Below, piece after piece: positions 62,751 through 64,000 of a stretch of 64,000 bases of DNA. Under the pieces are notes generated by a model, which was not told where the DNA came from, did not search any database, and saw only the letters and a list, made by a program, of their open reading frames with translations. Both the position numbers and the translations under genes were made by a program. Numbering within the stretch: position 1 is the first letter of the stretch; every line of letters starts with the position of its first letter. The DNA comes from Carboxylicivirga mesophila (lineage in GTDB: Bacteria > Bacteroidota > Bacteroidia > Bacteroidales > Marinilabiliaceae): the NCBI RefSeq assembly GCF_018271975.1, contig NZ_JAGUCN010000014.1, forward strand, positions 62,001-126,000. Direction: 5' to 3'.

Positions 62751-63134
62751 TTAGAAACTGCGCACAATCTGTATCAACAACAAACACCACCCCAATATCA
62801 TTAACAGACCGCCCAATGGCGTTACCGGACCTAATACCTTAAGGCTAGCTCCAATTAGTGACGATAAACTTAGGAAATATATACTGAATGAGAACAAGAA
62901 GGTGCCTGAAATGAAGCTCCAGCCCATCATCTGCTGCAAGCGTGTTTCGAAAGTAAAGAAGAAACCTATTACCAGAAGCACAATGGCATGATACATCTGG
63001 TATTTTACGCCCACCTCAAAGCTTTGTAGCTGAGATTCCGTTAATACTTTTTTTAAGGCATGTGCACCAAGCGCTCCCAGCGTTACAGACAATGCGCCAT
63101 AAATACTTCCAAATACCAGTACAATCTGTTTCAT
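62751..63134 (-). CDS. DUF423-family membrane protein
   Basis: This 127-residue protein has four membrane helices and the DUF423 pattern GALSVTLGALGAHALKK and GVKYQMYHAIVLL. Its function is unknown. It is a stand-alone gene with no clear promoter box. Confidence 0.92.
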   Translation of the reverse strand: MKQIVLVFGSIYGALSVTLGALGAHALKKVLTESQLQSFEVGVKYQMYHAIVLLVIGFFFTFETRLQQMMGWSFISGTFLFSFSIYFLSLSSLIGASLKVLGPVTPLGGLLMILGWCLLLIQIVRSF

Positions 63135-63183
63135 TTCAATATATTATTATTACTTCCGTTTAACAGGTAGTTTTATAAAAGGT

Positions 63184-63441
63184 TTAGCCCTTAACATTTA
63201 CCAAATCCCTGATTTCGAAATTCAATTTCTTCGAAAAATCTATCTTCAATGAACCAAACTCCTCATCCATAATAAACTGATAGCCTTCAACCTTTTCACT
63301 GGGTAATGGCTCTTTGCCCTTATATTTTTTTCGGTATGCTTTTATTTTCTTACAATCGTCACGCTCAATAGCCACTGCACACTCAAGACTTACATTCTCA
63401 TAAATCTCGTAATCACTTTTTATGTTTCTTAAAATTCCCAT
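63184..63441 (-). CDS. Hypothetical small protein
   Basis: This 85-residue soluble protein is rich in Lys and Glu with a likely helical first half (NIKSDYEIYENVSLECAVAI) and a strand-rich end. No family is recognised. It lies 12 bp after the C92-type hydrolase, so probably the same operon. Confidence 0.55.
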   Translation of the reverse strand: MGILRNIKSDYEIYENVSLECAVAIERDDCKKIKAYRKKYKGKEPLPSEKVEGYQFIMDEEFGSLKIDFSKKLNFEIRDLVNVKG

Positions 63442-63453
63442 TTCTTTCTTTAA

Positions 63454-64000
63454 TTATTGACTAGTTGAATTGATAATCTGCTGTTTATCTTCTCTTTGCC
63501 TCCGGAGCACCATCCCCAAAAACTCCAATCGTTGATTGGCAGCCATACCATTGGGATTGCAACCCGGCTCACCCTCTGGCACAGCAATCCCAAGCTCATG
63601 ATAATGCTTGATCCAGCCCTGATGAAAATCACCGGTCTGCGGATCAATAAAAGTCATGGGGTTGAGTTTAAAGAGTGAATCCGAAACAAAAGCTTCGTAA
63701 ACAAACTCGGAGCAGTAAAAACCCTCATCTTCGAGGATGTAGGAATAATTATATGGCTGCCCCAACTGTTTATTGGCAAACGCCAAAGCATTGCTTACTG
63801 ACTGATTTGGTATGTCTTGAACCCGGTAATGCCCAACAACGACCGAATCTGAATCATTAAGGCAAAAATCTTCGAGCAACTCTTTACAAACGCCTTTCCC
63901 CGGAGCCGCATGCAATACCCAAACCGTATCACTAACTACCTCTACCAAACCCATGTGCGTGTAGTGATGCTCTTTACCGGTTTGTGTCACTGCATCAATG
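63454..64000 (-). CDS. YiiX/YebB-like cysteine hydrolase (peptidase C92), partial
   Basis: At least 181 residues are visible; the reading frame is open across the right edge, so the start lies beyond. The visible start, IDAVTQTGKEHHYTHMGLVE, holds the catalytic His region, and EGFYCSEFVYEAF holds the Cys nucleophile. The permuted NlpC/P60 fold fits a peptidase/amidase acting on cell-wall or lipid-linked amides. An internal GTG start is possible but less likely. Confidence 0.83.
   Translation of the reverse strand, partial: IDAVTQTGKEHHYTHMGLVEVVSDTVWVLHAAPGKGVCKELLEDFCLNDSDSVVVGHYRVQDIPNQSVSNALAFANKQLGQPYNYSYILEDEGFYCSEFVYEAFVSDSLFKLNPMTFIDPQTGDFHQGWIKHYHELGIAVPEGEPGCNPNGMAANQRLEFLGMVLRRQREDKQQIINSTSQ

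Noticed and set aside
1-64000. CRISPR arrays, prophage or integrated element
   Set aside because: No regularly spaced repeats, no integrase, portal or capsid genes, and no tRNA-flanking direct repeat were seen around the single tRNA.

Overview
The window is a moderately AT-rich chromosomal segment of a Bacteroidota bacterium, most likely a marine or sediment facultative anaerobe of the Bacteroidia (Marinilabiliales-like; the order is inference). Evidence: promoters of the TAnnTTTG type, lipoproteins with acidic residues right after the lipobox Cys, a type IX secretion sorting domain, a NigD-like lipoprotein, DUF3078 and DUF3820 proteins, and a fused CcoN-CcoO oxidase subunit. I see no prophage, plasmid origin, CRISPR array or intact insertion sequence. 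Nearly all the sequence is ordinary chromosome with good family matches.

Layout. 1-3540: a molybdenum hydroxylase pair (large subunit cut by the window edge) and an XdhC-MocA fusion for its cofactor. 3668-7572: a metal-homeostasis cluster with two cation diffusion facilitators, an HMA-domain AraC regulator, an HMA-tailed permease and a small Cys-tailed membrane protein. 7599-10777: a PHP phosphatase, release factor 3 and a thioesterase. 10829-15691: a corrinoid uptake locus on the minus strand, consisting of a cobalamin riboswitch, a BtuB-like TonB receptor and two BtuG-like beta-propeller lipoproteins. 15815-24809: a complete cbb3 oxidase locus (ccoI, ccoS, ccoNO, ccoQ, ccoP, ccoG, ccoH and a TauE/SafE-type protein), interrupted by a four-helix-bundle gene. 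25105-30692: envelope and secreted proteins and tRNA-Arg(ACG). 30905-36900: an M23 peptidase, then a TPR protein directly abutting a Pif1-like helicase with its own TPR tail. 36969-45408: a TRIC channel, HAD phosphatase, MscS channel, DUF3078, DUF3820, an S9 peptidase, creatininase-family and nucleoid-associated proteins. 45599-54481: a large HExxH/propeller/barrel protein, two metallophosphoesterases, a VOC protein, patatin and AsmA-like proteins. 54821-58582: a carboxyltransferase operon resembling methylmalonyl-CoA:pyruvate transcarboxylase. 59193-64000: DUF418, PAP2, an unlinked NqrF, DUF423 and a C92-type hydrolase running off the window edge.

How the genes fit together. The cbb3 locus gives high-affinity, low-oxygen respiration. 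CcoI would supply copper to the oxidase and the metal cluster would dispose of excess metal. The transcarboxylase-like operon suggests propionate/succinate metabolism through methylmalonyl-CoA. That pathway normally needs a B12-dependent mutase, which would give the corrinoid uptake locus a physiological purpose; the mutase is not in this window.

The least explained items are the TPR/Pif1-TPR pair, the metalloprotease-propeller-barrel protein, the HMA-AraC regulator, the unlinked NqrF and the helix-bundle gene inside the oxidase operon. None is proven to be a new system.
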